Source of the DNA: Actinomadura violacea
Lineage (GTDB): Bacteria > Actinomycetota > Actinomycetes > Streptosporangiales > Streptosporangiaceae
Assembly: GCF_017573465.1 (NCBI RefSeq)
Contig: NZ_JAGEPF010000043.1
Span: 23,243 to 87,242, forward strand
Direction: 5' to 3'
Length of the DNA: 64,000 nucleotides
The position numbers were made by a program, and so were the translations under genes. Positions 40,461-48,482 of this stretch are shown one piece after another. Each line of letters starts with the position of its first letter. Positions within the stretch are counted from its first letter, which is position 1. A model generated the notes under the pieces. That model was not told the origin of the DNA, did no database searches, and saw only the letters and a program-made list of their open reading frames with translations.

Positions 40461-41669
40461 GTGGCGGACACCAATCGCGGCGTCGTGTACCAGGGACCGG
40501 GCGAGGTCACCGTCGAGGACCTGGACTTCCCCAGGCTCGAACTGGCCGAGCAGAACGGCCGCCGGCTCCAGCACGGCGTCATCGTGAAGGTACTCGCGAC
40601 CAACATCTGCGGGTCCGACCAGCACATGGTGCGCGGCCGGACGACCGCGCCCGCCGGGCTCACGCTCGGCCACGAGATCACCGGCGAGGTGATCGAAACG
40701 GGCCGGGACGTCGAGTTCATCAAGGAGGGCGACCTCGTCAGCGTCCCGTTCAACATCGCGTGCGGGCGCTGCCGCAATTGCAAGGAGCGCCACACCGGCG
40801 TGTGCGAGAACGTCAACCGGGAACGTCCGGGCGCCGCCTACGGCTACGTCGACATGGGCGGCTGGCATGGCGGGCAGGCGCGGTACGCGGTCGTCCCGTA
40901 CGCGGACTTCAACCTGCTGAAGTTCCCGGCCGACCGCGACACCGTGATGGCCAAGCTGCCGGACCTGGCGATGCTGTCGGACATCCTCCCCACCGGCTAT
41001 CACGGCGCCTACACGGCGGGCGTGACCACCGGATCGACCGTGTACGTGGCGGGCGCCGGCCCGGTCGGGCTGGCGTGCGCCACCGCCTGCCTGCTGCTCG
41101 GCGCCGCCGTCGTGATCGTCGGTGACATGAACGAGCAGCGGCTGGCGCAGGCGCACGGGTTCGGCTGCGAGACGATCGACCTGTCCCGGCACGCCGACGT
41201 GGGCGAGCAGATCGAGCAGATCCTCGGCGTCCCGGAGGTGGACGCGGCCGTCGACTGCGTCGGGTTCGAGGCGCGCGGCCACGGTCCGGACGGGGGAGAG
41301 CAGCCCGCGACCGTCCTCAACACGCTGATGGACATCACCCGGGCGGCCGGGCGGGTCGGCATCCCCGGTCTCTACGTGACCGGCGACCCGGGGGCCTCGG
41401 ACGAGAACGCCCGGGTCGGGCAGCTCGGCCTGAAGATCGGGCTCGGCTGGGCCAAGTCCGAGTCCCTCGCCACCGGGCAGTGCCCGGTGATGTCCTACAA
41501 CCGGCAGCTGATGATGGCGATCCTGCACGACCGGGTGCACGTCGCCCGCAACGTCAACGCGACGGTCATCCCGCTCGACCAGGCGCCCGAGGGCTACGCC
41601 GAGTTCGACCGGGGCGCGGCGCGCAAGTACATCCTCGACCCGCACGGTCTGGTGGGCGCCGCGGCGTGA
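40461..41669 (+). CDS. fdhA: Glutathione-independent formaldehyde dehydrogenase (zinc MDR family)
   Basis: 402 residues from the GTG at 40461 behind GGAGGGAGGAACC. Catalytic zinc site NICGSDQHMVRG and LTLGHEITGEV; structural zinc site ACGRCRNCKERHTGVC; NAD site VAGAGPVGLACATA. The long insertion and tail (KYILDPHGL) match the Pseudomonas-type formaldehyde/aldehyde dismutase group. It oxidises formaldehyde with tightly bound NAD and detoxifies it. Single gene. Confidence 0.9.
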   Translation: MADTNRGVVYQGPGEVTVEDLDFPRLELAEQNGRRLQHGVIVKVLATNICGSDQHMVRGRTTAPAGLTLGHEITGEVIETGRDVEFIKEGDLVSVPFNIACGRCRNCKERHTGVCENVNRERPGAAYGYVDMGGWHGGQARYAVVPYADFNLLKFPADRDTVMAKLPDLAMLSDILPTGYHGAYTAGVTTGSTVYVAGAGPVGLACATACLLLGAAVVIVGDMNEQRLAQAHGFGCETIDLSRHADVGEQIEQILGVPEVDAAVDCVGFEARGHGPDGGEQPATVLNTLMDITRAAGRVGIPGLYVTGDPGASDENARVGQLGLKIGLGWAKSESLATGQCPVMSYNRQLMMAILHDRVHVARNVNATVIPLDQAPEGYAEFDRGAARKYILDPHGLVGAAA

Positions 41670-41740
41670 ACCCGGGCCGGTGCCCGCGGTCCGCACGGGC
41701 GAGTACGTTGCGCCGCCGCGATCGGCGACACAAGGGGAGT

Positions 41741-42256
41741 TCATGGCTCTCCGTCGATGCGGCGGCGCATTTCCGCCTCGTACTCGGCCATGGGCGGCAG
41801 GCCCACCTGGGCGCGGCGGTCGTCCAGGCCGTCCGGGTCCTCGATCGGCTGCGGCCCGAACCCTGACGCGGTCATGCCGTACTGGGTGCCGTACCGCTGA
41901 GGCCGGCCGGCATTGACCCGGACGCGATCCTCCAGGTAGGCGAGGTCCTTGGGATCGTCGTCGCCGCGCTCCACCGCCTCTCGCATGGCGCGCAGGAAAC
42001 GGCGTTGCGCCTGCCGCCGCCGGTCGGCGTGCTGGGCGAGCAGCCAGGCGGCGTGGGCCGCGTCCCGCCCGACCAGCGCGGTCCCGGGCCACCCCCGCCG
42101 CCGGACGACGCGGTCGAGCCACGCGGTGTTCCTGCAGTCGACCCAGACGAAGCGCATGGCCGTGAGAGGCGACAGTGTGGTCCGCGGGGTCGATGCGCGG
42201 ACCTTCTGGTCCCGCGCGGCCCGGCGCAGCAGATCCGCCTGCAGTCTCCGATCCAC
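41741..42256 (-). CDS. DUF6624-like protein
   Basis: 171 residues. The pattern VDCRNTAWLDRVVRRRGWPGTALVGRDAAHAAWLLAQHAD, with LAYLEDRVRVNAGRPQRYGTQY further on, is that of the DUF6624 family, unannotated in function. A conserved His-containing helix and Y-G-T-Q are striking. It lies between genes of opposite direction and has no operon partner. Confidence 0.78.
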   Translation of the reverse strand: MDRRLQADLLRRAARDQKVRASTPRTTLSPLTAMRFVWVDCRNTAWLDRVVRRRGWPGTALVGRDAAHAAWLLAQHADRRRQAQRRFLRAMREAVERGDDDPKDLAYLEDRVRVNAGRPQRYGTQYGMTASGFGPQPIEDPDGLDDRRAQVGLPPMAEYEAEMRRRIDGEP

Positions 42257-42328
42257 GGCCCCACTATCCCTCTTCAGGCGGTCTTGACCGCGCCTGGCGT
42301 TTCTTGATCGCCGGTACGGTCGGGGGCT

Positions 42329-43591
42329 ATGACCGACCGCCTGGTCCGAGACGACGATCCGTGGCAGCGGCGGTGGACATGGGACCGGCGGTTTCCGCCG
42401 CGTTGGCTGCTCGTCGGATACACCGGCACGCCGCAGTTTCCCGGCGATGATGCCCTGGCGTTGTGCGCCGACATCGAAGGGTTGTTCGTCGATCTGCCGC
42501 CCCGGCCGCGGGAACGCTTCACCCTCCTGGGCTGCGTGCCGGACGGCGCACTCGCCTCGCTCCTCAACTCCGTGGCGTCCGACACCGCAGGGGCCGAACG
42601 GGCGTGGCTGGGCGACCTCTGGCTGTCGGCCAGACCCGATGACCCTGCGGCACGGCGCGGCTGGATCGGCGAGCAGTTATTGGACGTGACCGTCCTGGAC
42701 CACCGGCCGTCCAAGACCTCCCCGGAACGCGTCGACATCGACCTGGAGGGCTTGGTCGATGTGGACGACCGTACCGACGGAGTAGCCCGTCCCGACGACG
42801 TCACCGGATTCGTGTTGAGCGGTCCGGACGACGCGCCGTGCGGAGTCTGCGCCGACATCACCGGCCTCTTCCGGGAACCCGCCGGACCGCCGGTACCGCG
42901 CATCACCCTGGTCGGGTGCCGGCCCGAGCCGCCGCTGCTGACCGCGATCGCCGCGGCGCACCAGACGACGAAGGCCGGTCTGCGCCGCCGTCGAGTGTCG
43001 GCGGACGTGGGAGCCGTCGCGGCCGACGGTTCGGCGGTGCCTTGCGGCATCGTGTCCGGCACGCTCCTGTCGAGCGTCCCGTCCACGCTCGGCCCCGACC
43101 TCCTCGACGTCACCATCGCCAGCCACGCACGTGAACCGCACCCTGCCGCGACCCGCGGCATTCTGGACCTGTGGTTCACCGGTCGCCCCACCGAGCGCAA
43201 CCTGTGGGCGGGCTATGACCGGACGCTGCGGCACGAGTGGGCCGGCGTCGCACTGGCCCATCACCGCCGGAACACCCCCGACCAGCAGGCAGGCACCGCC
43301 TTTCACCTCGACGGCCGCTTCGTCACCGACATCGACGGCTTCTACTGCGCCATCGGTGAGGCGATCAACGGCCCAGGCGGCTACTTCGGCTGGAACCTCG
43401 GCGCTCTCGACGACTGCCTGAGCGGAAAGTGGGGTGCTGAGGCTCCCTTCCGACTGGTCTGGCATGACTCGGCGGTGGCCAGCGGGCACCTCATCGCCGG
43501 CTACGACCGCCACCGACACGCGCCGACGATAACCCTCGACACCCTCCTGGAGATGCTCACCGCACACAACATCGAAGTCGAACTGCGCTGA
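42329..43591 (+). CDS. Barstar-domain protein with duplicated N-terminal module
   Basis: 420 residues. The last 95 (about 326-420) are a barstar-type ribonuclease-inhibitor domain: FHLDGRFVTDIDGFYCAIGEAINGPGGYFGWNLGALDDCLSGKWG. The front is two copies of one module: CADIEGLF with LLDVTVLDHRP (about residues 45-120) and CADITGLF with LLDVTIASHAREP (about 175-262). Barstar proteins neutralise secreted RNases, often as immunity proteins; no barnase gene is next to it. The duplication is my observation. Confidence 0.83.
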   Translation: MTDRLVRDDDPWQRRWTWDRRFPPRWLLVGYTGTPQFPGDDALALCADIEGLFVDLPPRPRERFTLLGCVPDGALASLLNSVASDTAGAERAWLGDLWLSARPDDPAARRGWIGEQLLDVTVLDHRPSKTSPERVDIDLEGLVDVDDRTDGVARPDDVTGFVLSGPDDAPCGVCADITGLFREPAGPPVPRITLVGCRPEPPLLTAIAAAHQTTKAGLRRRRVSADVGAVAADGSAVPCGIVSGTLLSSVPSTLGPDLLDVTIASHAREPHPAATRGILDLWFTGRPTERNLWAGYDRTLRHEWAGVALAHHRRNTPDQQAGTAFHLDGRFVTDIDGFYCAIGEAINGPGGYFGWNLGALDDCLSGKWGAEAPFRLVWHDSAVASGHLIAGYDRHRHAPTITLDTLLEMLTAHNIEVELR

Positions 43592-43771
43592 ACACGTCCC
43601 CGGTCGAGCACCTCGCGGGAGTCCGGAGGCGAGCGCAGGCCGGTCCGGGACCAGGATGCGAGCGGCTGCTCTCGCGTGCTCCAAGGGGTGGTCAATCTCG
43701 GTGGTGTCCGGTGTGGCGGGGTCCTGCTGGGTAGGCGCCAGTAGCGCCCGTCCCTGCAGAGAGGCACCGCC

Positions 43772-44050
43772 GTGAGTCCGAAGCCGCAACAGCAACAGCC
43801 GCCCGGTACTCAGTCGCCCGACTGCGGTGAGGAGAGCTATCGCGGGTCGGGGCGGCTGGCCGGCAAGGCGGCGGTGGTCGCGGGCGGGGACAGCCGGATC
43901 GGGCGTGCGGTGGCGATCGCGTTCGCGCGGGAAGGCGCCGACGTGCTGATCTCCAACCTCGGCGAGCACGAGGACGCCCGCGACACCGCGCGGCTGGTCG
44001 AGGACGCGGGGCGCCGTGCGGTGCTGGTGCCCGGCCAGCCGATCCTGTGA
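43772..44050 (+). pseudogene. Truncated SDR (short-chain dehydrogenase), N-terminal part only
   Basis: The 92 codons from the GTG at 43772 match the start of the YghA-like SDR group: a Gln/Pro-rich head, GSGRLAGKAAVVAGGDSRIGRAVAIAFAREGADVLIS and a following EDARDTARLVEDAGRRAVLVPG. The fold needs about 280 residues. A stop codon at 44048 and the start of manA at 44052 end it. In the cofactor loop Gly is replaced by Arg (GGDSRIG). It looks like a deletion remnant. Confidence 0.7.
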
Positions 44051-44051
44051 C

Positions 44052-45113
44052 ATGGACTGGTATCCGCTGCGGCTGACCACGCCGATCAGGTCGCACGTCT
44101 TCGGCGGACGCGCGATCGTCGACCGGCTCGGTCGCCATCCGGCACCGTCCGGCCGGATCGCCGAGACGTGGGAGGTCAGCGACGTCGACGGAGAGATCGC
44201 GCGGGTCGAGGCCGGGCCGCTCGCCGGGCGGACGCTGCGGAGTCTGGCCACTGACCACCCCGACGAGCTGGTCGGACGCGGCTGGCGCGGTGACCGTTTT
44301 CCCGTCCTGACCAAGTTCATCGACGCGTCCGGGCCGCTGCCCGTCCACCTGCACGCCGACGACACCGACGCCCAGTGGCTGGAGGGCGCCCCGCACGGCA
44401 AGACCGAGGCCTGGCACATCCTGGACGCCCCGTCCGGCGCCACCGCACTCGCCGGGCTCCGGCCCGGCGTCGATGCCGCCGGCCTGCGGGACGCCCTGGT
44501 GCGCGGTGACTTCGACGCGGTGATGCGGAGGCTGCCCGTCCGGCCGGGCGAGACGCTCTACGTCCCGGCGGGGACGCTGCACAGCTTCGGCCCCGACACG
44601 CTCGTCTACGAGATCGAGCAGACCTCCGACGTCCAGCAGAGCGCCATGCCTCACCGCATGGAGGACGGCTCCCGGCTCGACGACGCCGAATGGCACCACA
44701 ACCTCGACATGCTGATCGCCGAATGGAAGCCCGACCCGCGCCCCGACTTCCAGCCCGGCCTGCGCATCGCCGTCACCGATGACATCGAGAGGGTCGTCTG
44801 CACTGCGGGCCCCTACTTCGCGCTGGAGCGGTGGCGTGCTGCGGCCGGCGCCGCGATACGGCTGCCGCTGCCAACGGCGAAGGTCCTCACCAATGTGGGC
44901 GCGCCCGTCCAGGTCACCACAGGCGGTCCACCGGAAACGCTCGATCCCGCACGGACCCTGCTGCTCCCCGCCGCGCTGCGCGAAGCGTGGATCACCGGGC
45001 CCGCCGACGTGCTCGTGGGCTACTTACCCGATCTCGAAACCGACATCCGCGCGCCGCTGGCCGCGGCCGGCTATGGCCCTCAAGCCATCCAGGCCCTCGG
45101 CGACCTGGCATGA
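44052..45113 (+). CDS. manA: Mannose-6-phosphate isomerase, class I
   Basis: 353 residues. The cupin metal site is visible as PLPVHLHADD (two His), KTEAWHIL (Glu) and VPAGTLHSFGPDTLVYEIEQTSDVQ (His and Glu). It interconverts mannose-6-phosphate and fructose-6-phosphate for mannosylated polymer synthesis. The ATG at 44052 follows the truncated SDR stop by one base. The length is usual for the short actinobacterial form. Confidence 0.85.
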   Translation: MDWYPLRLTTPIRSHVFGGRAIVDRLGRHPAPSGRIAETWEVSDVDGEIARVEAGPLAGRTLRSLATDHPDELVGRGWRGDRFPVLTKFIDASGPLPVHLHADDTDAQWLEGAPHGKTEAWHILDAPSGATALAGLRPGVDAAGLRDALVRGDFDAVMRRLPVRPGETLYVPAGTLHSFGPDTLVYEIEQTSDVQQSAMPHRMEDGSRLDDAEWHHNLDMLIAEWKPDPRPDFQPGLRIAVTDDIERVVCTAGPYFALERWRAAAGAAIRLPLPTAKVLTNVGAPVQVTTGGPPETLDPARTLLLPAALREAWITGPADVLVGYLPDLETDIRAPLAAAGYGPQAIQALGDLA

Positions 45114-45126
45114 GCTTCGCGCGCCG

Positions 45127-45672
45127 CTAGCGGACGGTCCGCAACGTCACGGATACCCGTCGGCCGCGGGGCACCCGACCGTGCGGGCCGGGGTCGGTCT
45201 TGCGCGCCGGGATGGCATGCCGCCAGGCGAATCGCGCCGGGCCGGTCATCACGCACAGGCTGCCGGGTTCCAGGCGTACCGGCACGCGCGTCGCGTCCTC
45301 TGGATTGGTGAACTCCATGATGCAGGCCGACAGCAGGCTGACCGAGGCGACGACGGGCCCGAAGGAGGGGACGTGGTCGACGTGGGCGCTGATGCCCTGG
45401 CCGGGAAGGTACTCGTTCACGATCACCTGGTCGGGAGGCCGGTCGAAGTGGCCGTCGTCGTGCAGCCGCCGCGCCAGCCGTACCGCCCAGCCCGGTAGCG
45501 GCGGGGCCGCGTCGCCGTCCACGCCGCGGTTGCCGTAGTCGTAGCGGTGCCCATAGTGCTGGACGCGTCGCCGCAACTGCGACGACCAAGGCGCGGCGTC
45601 GATGTCCGCCGCCAGTTGCCGCCGGCCGTCCTCGTCCAGCCAGCGGTGAACGCACAAGAGACCCGGAACCAT
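45127..45672 (-). CDS. AlkB-like 2-oxoglutarate/Fe(II) dioxygenase
   Basis: 181 residues. The iron facial triad is seen in AHVDHVPSFGP (His-x-Asp) and WRHAIPARKTD (His), with the 2-oxoglutarate arginines in RRVSVTLRTVR. The nucleotide lid carries YGHRYDYGNR. This is the compact AlkB form that repairs alkylated bases. It is convergent with manA and has no adjacent alkylation-response genes. Confidence 0.87.
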   Translation of the reverse strand: MVPGLLCVHRWLDEDGRRQLAADIDAAPWSSQLRRRVQHYGHRYDYGNRGVDGDAAPPLPGWAVRLARRLHDDGHFDRPPDQVIVNEYLPGQGISAHVDHVPSFGPVVASVSLLSACIMEFTNPEDATRVPVRLEPGSLCVMTGPARFAWRHAIPARKTDPGPHGRVPRGRRVSVTLRTVR

Positions 45673-45756
45673 GATCGAAAATCTATTCGATCGGAGGCTG
45701 TCCGGGCGAGGATGTGCCGAGCGCCGGGCCGGCGGCGTCCGGTTGCGGGCGGGTGG

Positions 45757-46626
45757 TCAGCTCGGGGCGAGTACTAGGTCGAAGTGCATGCTTGTCCAGG
45801 TGCCTTCGGGGTGTGTGCCGTCGGGTGCGGGGCCGGTGGTGTGGTGTTCGGCTTCGACGATGAGGCCGTCTTTGACGCCGAAGACCGCGTCGTGGTCGAG
45901 GTGGGGGTCGCCTGCGACGAAGATGTGGGTGATCAGGGTCCGCTGGCCGGGGGCGGTGACCTTGAAGTGCAGGTGGGCGGGACGCATCGGGCCGCGGCCC
46001 GCGGCTGCGAGCAGGTCGCCGACCGGGCCGTCGTGCGGGATCGGGTAGGGCGCCGGAAGGACCGACCAGAACCGGTACTCGCCGTCCGGACCCGATCGCA
46101 GGCGGCCACGGCCGGCGGTCCGGTCCCCGGGGTACTGGACGTCGTAGAAGCCGTCCTCGTCGGCCTCCCAGACGTCCAGCCACGCTCCGGCGATCGGGGT
46201 TCCGTCCACGGAGCGCACGTGACCCGATACGTGGCACGGGGTGCCGGGCGCTCCGCGGGCGATGTCGCCGCCGAGCGGGATCTCGGGGGCGCCGTCGACG
46301 AAGAACGGCCCGAACACCGTGGACTCGGTCGCTCCCGGCGCCTCCGGCTCGTTGATCGCGACGGTGAGCATGGACAGCCCGAGGACGTCGGACAGCAGGA
46401 TGAACTCCTGGCGGCGGTCGTCGGTGATGTGCCCGGTGCGGGTGAGGAACCCGATCGCGGTCTCCCATTCGCGCTGGGTGAGCCGGACGTCCCGGGCGAA
46501 GGCGTGCAGGTGCCCGACCAGGCTTTGCATGATCTCGCGGAGTCGCGGATCGGCGGTTCCGCCGAAACTGGCGAGGACCTCGTCGGTCACCGCCTGCTCC
46601 CGGCCGGAGGCTTGCTCGTCGGTCAT
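45757..46626 (-). CDS. Intradiol dioxygenase (hydroxyquinol/catechol 1,2-dioxygenase type)
   Basis: 289 residues from the ATG at 46626. The N-terminal dimer helices (REWETAIGFLTRTGHITDDRRQEFILLSDVLGLSML) precede the catalytic barrel, with ligand Tyr and His in YPGDRTAGRGRLRSGPDGEYRFWSVLPAPYPIP and MRPAHLHFKVTAPGQRTLITHIFV. It opens hydroxyquinol or (chloro)catechol between the hydroxyls. It lies downstream of maleylacetate reductase, which favours hydroxyquinol as substrate. No monooxygenase gene for hydroxyquinol formation is nearby. Confidence 0.9.
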   Translation of the reverse strand: MTDEQASGREQAVTDEVLASFGGTADPRLREIMQSLVGHLHAFARDVRLTQREWETAIGFLTRTGHITDDRRQEFILLSDVLGLSMLTVAINEPEAPGATESTVFGPFFVDGAPEIPLGGDIARGAPGTPCHVSGHVRSVDGTPIAGAWLDVWEADEDGFYDVQYPGDRTAGRGRLRSGPDGEYRFWSVLPAPYPIPHDGPVGDLLAAAGRGPMRPAHLHFKVTAPGQRTLITHIFVAGDPHLDHDAVFGVKDGLIVEAEHHTTGPAPDGTHPEGTWTSMHFDLVLAPS

Positions 46627-46636
46627 GCGTTCTCCT

Positions 46637-47692
46637 TCAGCCGGCCCATGCCGCGTGCAGCAGCGTCCTGAGGCCCGAGCGGGTGATGGGGCGCGGGTTG
46701 TCGGCGGGCGCGACGGCGAGGATCTCGTCCAGGACGGTCTCGATGCCGTCCTCGCGCAGGCCGAGTTCCCGCAGGCCGGCGGGCACGCCGAGTCCGCGGC
46801 CGAGGTCGTCGAGGCCCCTGGCCGGATCGGGCCGGCCGAGCGCGGCGGCGATGCGGGAGGCGGCCTCGGGCGCGGCCGCGGCGTTGAACGCGAGCACGTG
46901 CGGCAGCACGATCGCATGCGTCTGGGCGTGCGGCAGGTCGAAGGCCCCGCCCAGGACGTGGCAGATCTTGTGGTGCAGCCCGGACCCCGCGACGGCGAAG
47001 GCCGAACCGGCGAGGTAGGCGCCCAGCAGCAGGCCGGCGCGGGCGTCGCGGTCGGCCGGATCGGCGGCGACCGCGGGCAGGCCGGCCGCGAGGCGCCGGA
47101 TCCCGTCCTCGGCGACGGCGCTGGACACCGGGTTGCGGCCAGGGGCCCAGAACGCCTCGACGCAGTGGGCCATCGCGTTGAGCCCGCTGGCCACCGACAG
47201 CGCCACGGGGAGCGTCATGGTCAGGTCGGGGTCGTAGACCACGGTCCCGGGAAGCACGCGCGGGTCGGTGCCGGTGGTCTTGCGGGCCCCTTCGGTCAGG
47301 CCCCACACCGGTGTGACCTCCGAGCCGGCATAGGTGGTGGGTACGGCGACGATCGGCAGGCCCGTGGTCAGCGCGACCGCCTTGGCCGTCCCCGTCGTCG
47401 AACCGCCGCCGATCGACAGCACCAGATCGGCGCCCGCGGCGACTTCGCGAGCGCGCTCGGCGACCTCGACCGGAACGTGCGGGCGGATCGCGGAGAACGT
47501 GGCCGTGACGCGGTCCGCGAACGGACCGCACAGCTCGCGGACCAGGCCGGACTCGGCATCGCGCGCGACGACCAGGATCCGCTCGGCGCCGAACGCGTCG
47601 ACCTCATCGAGCAGCCCCCTGCGGGCGACGCCGGCCCCGAACACCACCCGTCCCGGCAGCGCATCGTAGACGAACGCTCTGATCGGACTCAT
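46637..47692 (-). CDS. Maleylacetate reductase (iron-type alcohol dehydrogenase fold)
   Basis: 351 residues from the ATG at 47692. It has the Fe-ADH family layout: N-terminal VVFGAGVARRGLLDEV, VLSIGGGSTTGTAKAVALTTGLPIVAVPTTYAGSEVTP and metal ligands in GLNAMAHCVEAFW and GSGLHHKICHVLGGAFDLPHAQTHAIVLP. It reduces maleylacetate to 3-oxoadipate, the step after ring cleavage of hydroxyquinol or chlorocatechol. It is co-transcribed with the dioxygenase, 11 bases apart. Confidence 0.9.
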   Translation of the reverse strand: MSPIRAFVYDALPGRVVFGAGVARRGLLDEVDAFGAERILVVARDAESGLVRELCGPFADRVTATFSAIRPHVPVEVAERAREVAAGADLVLSIGGGSTTGTAKAVALTTGLPIVAVPTTYAGSEVTPVWGLTEGARKTTGTDPRVLPGTVVYDPDLTMTLPVALSVASGLNAMAHCVEAFWAPGRNPVSSAVAEDGIRRLAAGLPAVAADPADRDARAGLLLGAYLAGSAFAVAGSGLHHKICHVLGGAFDLPHAQTHAIVLPHVLAFNAAAAPEAASRIAAALGRPDPARGLDDLGRGLGVPAGLRELGLREDGIETVLDEILAVAPADNPRPITRSGLRTLLHAAWAG

Positions 47693-47946
47693 CGACTCGG
47701 CTCCGGATCGGAAAGGACGGTTGGCTGGCAGCAGCCGGCGATCACCATCGTGCACCCACAAGGCGACATCGGCAGAGACGATGGCGTTACCGGCCCTGCT
47801 TTCGTCTCCTTCCCCAGATCAGCGTCGCGCAGCCGCGGCGCGGCGAGGACATCCTGATCACCTCCGAGAACTCCAGTGCGCGGCGCCCTTATGGACAGCA
47901 CGGCGACCGACGCGACCGGCGTCTGCACACCGATGTCGAGAGGAAC

Positions 47947-48145
47947 ATGCGTCTGCGACTACGTAGAGCGGCCTTGGCTGCCGGGATTCGCCATCCTGGC
48001 GGTCGCTGGAACCAGCGTCCCCGCCCAGGCGGCGGCCCCGAAAACCGGCGCGAACGCGCAGGCCGGATGGATTTTGATCGACAATTGTGCGAGCCGTTTC
48101 GACTGCGTGGACGCAGGCCAGCAGTACGAGCGCGAGGGCTGGTAG
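47947..48145 (+). pseudogene. Disrupted small secreted protein
   Basis: The ATG at 47947 follows GAGAGGAAC. It encodes MRLRLRRAALAAG, then the signal-peptide core FAILAVAGTSVPAQA continues only in another frame, so a one-base shift near 47,980 splits it. The mature part NCASRFDCVDAGQQYEREGW meets TAG at 48143, and CKCVDYPFPV follows in the same frame after it. One frameshift and one nonsense codon would explain the reading. A Cys-bearing secreted peptide of unknown role. Confidence 0.5.
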
Positions 48146-48275
48146 TGCAAATGCGTCGACTATCCCCTTCCTGTAATTCTCTCCATTAGAGCCCAGAAAA
48201 ACCGTGTCTGCGCGCCTGGCGGACGTGCGGCATGCGCGAGGTCCCGTCAGGCAGCCAGGCTTACGCCGGTCGGCA

Positions 48276-48413
48276 TTATGCTTGCGGATCCTGTGGCCAC
48301 GCGTGCACCGGCGAACGCGAGTAGTGCGGGGTCAGTTCGCGGCGTCGGCCGGAGATCGCCGTGGCGGCGGCGCCGATCGCGCAGTAGGCGGCGGCGATGC
48401 CGATCACCACGAG
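48276..48413 (-). pseudogene. Possible C-terminal remnant of a membrane permease
   Basis: The minus frame reads VVIGIAAAYCAIGAAATAISGRRREL then ends at TAA (48276). This resembles the last transmembrane helix and RRREL motif of FtsX-like ABC permeases. No upstream part exists in frame. It fills part of the 337-base gap between 48146 and 48482, where nothing else is evident. Weak assignment. Confidence 0.3.
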
Positions 48414-48482
48414 CAGACGTCCACCGCCGCGTCCCGGCCGTCCTCACCTACCCCCGCTCCTGGCCCTCGCTCCGTGTTCCTG

